DNA of 64,000 nucleotides from NCBI RefSeq assembly GCF_036855935.1, contig NZ_JASPFK010000001.1:1800501-1864500 (forward strand), written 5' to 3'. The stretch is from Sphingomonas sp. LR60 (GTDB taxonomy: Bacteria; Pseudomonadota; Alphaproteobacteria; Sphingomonadales; Sphingomonadaceae). Positions 62,281 to 64,000 of the stretch are shown here, piece by piece. A program made the translations under genes and the position numbers. The notes under the pieces are model-generated. The model did no database searches, had not been told where the DNA came from, and worked only from the letters and a program-made list of their open reading frames with translations. Each line of letters opens with the position of its first letter. Position 1 is the stretch's first letter.

Positions 62281-62481
62281 ATGACGACACGCGGCCTATC
62301 GGCATGGTTCGGCCTAGGTTCCAGCCTTCTGGCGATCCTCGTCGCCGTCGAGCGCCCACACTGGTTCGGCCTCGCCGCTGCCGCCCCGACGGTCGCGACG
62401 ACGCAAACCGCAGCGCCCGCCGGCGTCACCGCGCGCTCCGCGCCGTGGCTCATCAAGCGCGACGGCGCGGCGCAGCGCTGA
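62281..62481 (+). CDS. Tiny membrane peptide (66 aa)
   Basis: The frame starts MTTRGLSAWFGLGSSLLAIL with a hydrophobic segment, then an alanine-threonine-rich stretch and a basic end. An AAGGAGG site lies six bases upstream of the ATG, the strongest ribosome-binding site seen in this part of the window. No family is recognised. It is divergent from the Tat-exported subunit gene and convergent with the SDR gene. Confidence 0.6.
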   Translation: MTTRGLSAWFGLGSSLLAILVAVERPHWFGLAAAAPTVATTQTAAPAGVTARSAPWLIKRDGAAQR

Positions 62482-62518
62482 CCGGGCACGCCGGTCGCCA
62501 CGCCGCGCCAGTCTTCCG

Positions 62519-63292
62519 CTACTCGCCGCCAGCCGCGCGCTGCTGCGCGGCACGCTCGGTGAGCGTCTTCAGCGTTTCGTCGAATCGCCCTTCCCGCTCG
62601 GCCTGACGCAGGAACTGCACCTCGTCGACGAGGATCTCGCGCGGGGTCGGCTGTTGCAGGAACTGCGCGGTGACCGCATCGGCGAACGCTTCCAGCGGCA
62701 TGTAGCCCGGGCGATGCGCCTGCCCTGGCGTCAGATCGGTCTGCACCCCCGGCGGTGCCAGCTCGATCACCTCGACCTTCCCCGCCAATTGCGTCCGCAG
62801 CGACACCGTATACGAGTGGATCGCCGCCTTGGTCGCCGAATAGGTCGGCGCGGCGACCAGCGGAACATACGCCAGCCCCGAGGTAACCGTCACGATCGCG
62901 GCATCAGGCTGCGCGATCAGATGATCCGTCAGCGCATTGGTCAGGCGGATCGGCCCGAGAATGTTGATCTCCACCGTCGCCTCGGCATCCCGCAGGTCAC
63001 GACGCGCCGTCAGGTCCTCGAACTTCATGATCCCGGCGTTGTTGAACAGCACGTTCAGCTTCGGGAAGTCCGCAACGATCGCCTCCGCGAACGCCTCGAC
63101 TCCCGCCGCATCCTCGACGTCCAGCGTCCGCACGTGGAGACGCTCGCGCCCCGCAGCGGCCTTCTCGAGTGCGTCGCGCCGCCGCCCGGCGATGATGACG
63201 GTATCGCCGCGGTCGTGGAAGCGGTGCGCCAGCGCCTCGCCGATACCGCTGCCGCCGCCCGTCATCAGGATCGTATTGCCACTGGTCTTCAT
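62519..63292 (-). CDS. DltE-like short-chain dehydrogenase/reductase
   Basis: 257 residues. The cofactor motif TGGGSGIGEAL lies at ~11, NNAG near 87, the catalytic Ser in VTSGLAYVPL, and YSATK (Tyr-Lys) near 151. Substrate unknown; DltE-type members act on various carbonyls. It stands alone on the minus strand, divergent from the sensor kinase across 198 bases. Confidence 0.9.
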   Translation of the reverse strand: MKTSGNTILMTGGGSGIGEALAHRFHDRGDTVIIAGRRRDALEKAAAGRERLHVRTLDVEDAAGVEAFAEAIVADFPKLNVLFNNAGIMKFEDLTARRDLRDAEATVEINILGPIRLTNALTDHLIAQPDAAIVTVTSGLAYVPLVAAPTYSATKAAIHSYTVSLRTQLAGKVEVIELAPPGVQTDLTPGQAHRPGYMPLEAFADAVTAQFLQQPTPREILVDEVQFLRQAEREGRFDETLKTLTERAAQQRAAGGE

Positions 63293-63490
63293 CGTTGCTC
63301 GCTCCGCCTCCGCCGGCGCGCCTCGCGACCAGCGCGCATCATAACGTCATGATGATATTGCTTGTTTCCACGGCCGACGCGGCTCGTCGCGTCCTGAACC
63401 CGGATCGACCGCCGCACCGCAAGCCCGGCGGGACGCTTCCTTGATCGGGATCACCAAGCTAGATCGCGCGTTAACCTTCCCCGAACATTA

Positions 63491-64000
63491 ATGGACTCCA
63501 TGACCGATCCTTCCCCGACCATGGCCGACGATCTTCCGCCGGGGCTTGGCTTCCTGGCCGGTGGCGGTGCGGCGACGAAGTTGATCCTCGCGCGCGACTG
63601 GCGTGATCACCCGCTCGGGCCACCGCAGACATGGCCATCGGCGTTCAAGACCGCGCTCAGCCTGCTGCTCAACTCGCCCGAATCGATGATCCTGTGCTGG
63701 GACGCGGACGAGCTGTTCTTCTTCTTCAACGAAACCTATTTCCCGCTGCTCGGGCCCCGGCTCGACTGGGCGATGGGCACGCCGATGCGCGAGGTCTGGG
63801 CGGATGCCTGGGAACAGGCACGCCCGATCGTCGATGACGCCTTCGCGGGCCGCAGCCAGCGGTTCGTTGACCTGCCGTGGAAACTCGCCACCGATCGCGG
63901 CGCGGCGGATACGTGGTGGAGCTTCTCCTATTCGCGCGTCCTCGACGATCTCGGCGCAAGGGTCGGGCTGTTCATCTTCACCAACGAGACGACGCAGCGC
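63491..64000 (+). CDS. PAS-type sensor histidine kinase, N-terminal part (3' end outside window)
   Basis: A continuous frame of 170 codons runs to the end of the window. WRDHPLGPPQTWPSAFKTAL then SLLLNSPESMILCWDADELF and FFFNETYFPLLGPRLDW match the first PAS/PAC unit of sphingomonad and rhizobial hybrid or HWE-type kinases. The kinase domain itself is not in view. Start MDSMTDPSPTM; an ATG three codons later (63500) is equally possible. Confidence 0.82.
   Translation, partial: MDSMTDPSPTMADDLPPGLGFLAGGGAATKLILARDWRDHPLGPPQTWPSAFKTALSLLLNSPESMILCWDADELFFFFNETYFPLLGPRLDWAMGTPMREVWADAWEQARPIVDDAFAGRSQRFVDLPWKLATDRGAADTWWSFSYSRVLDDLGARVGLFIFTNETTQR

Noticed and set aside
63465..63495. CtrA-type site (TTAA-N7-TTAA) before the sensor kinase
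   Set aside because: The two TTAA boxes are 13 bases apart, not the consensus seven.

Overview
The window is high-GC chromosomal DNA from an alphaproteobacterium, most likely a Sphingomonas-type sphingomonad. The evidence is the gene set (CckA, ChvG/ChvI beside pckA, a short HprK with RapZ, EIIA and HPr, a FAT GUY-type single-domain response regulator, a TonB receptor, a PEP-CTERM protein) and dispersed palindromic repeats of the kind common in these genomes. The species cannot be fixed from the sequence alone.

Positions 1-48060 are mostly conserved core genome. In order: a TonB-dependent receptor fragment; pepA-holC-ndk with a GNAT gene; the envelope and maturation run lptD-surA-pdxA-rsmA; rsmB, guaB and pckA; chvI-chvG-hprK-rapZ-EIIA-ptsH; recR-def-rmuC-ATPase facing fmt-truA; a TrmA-family methyltransferase, nnr and ilvD; a FAT GUY regulator and cckA; an M13 peptidase, DUF2062, smpB and dapA; a lytic transglycosylase and greB; a NYN protein; two M28 peptidases around ettA; and two small lipoproteins closed by a strong terminator.

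Positions 48061-58088 are an accessory, decaying region that starts right at the 3' end of a tRNA-Pro(UGG) gene. It holds a broken tyrosine integrase joined to the tail of a short-chain dehydrogenase, an RMD1/DUF155 gene, remnants of DUF2256, AraC and flavoprotein genes, an intact MarR-GNAT/GNAT pair, an ECF41 sigma factor with its carboxymuconolactone-decarboxylase partner behind a near-ideal ECF41 promoter, an IS481-family element between two unrelated truncated genes, a PEP-CTERM protein, and a remnant of a second MarR-GNAT gene. The ECF41 module is the best-supported intact regulatory circuit in it.

Positions 58089-64000 hold an O-antigen-ligase-like membrane protein, a GMC oxidoreductase with its Tat-exported small subunit, a tiny membrane peptide, a DltE-like SDR, and the start of a PAS-type sensor kinase.

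Four otherwise well-conserved genes (lptD, rsmB, cckA and an M28 peptidase) are each split by exactly one base. Two of them would be expected to be essential, so base-level indel errors are more likely than real gene loss. The integrase decay is different, with several lesions of different kinds, and looks genuine.
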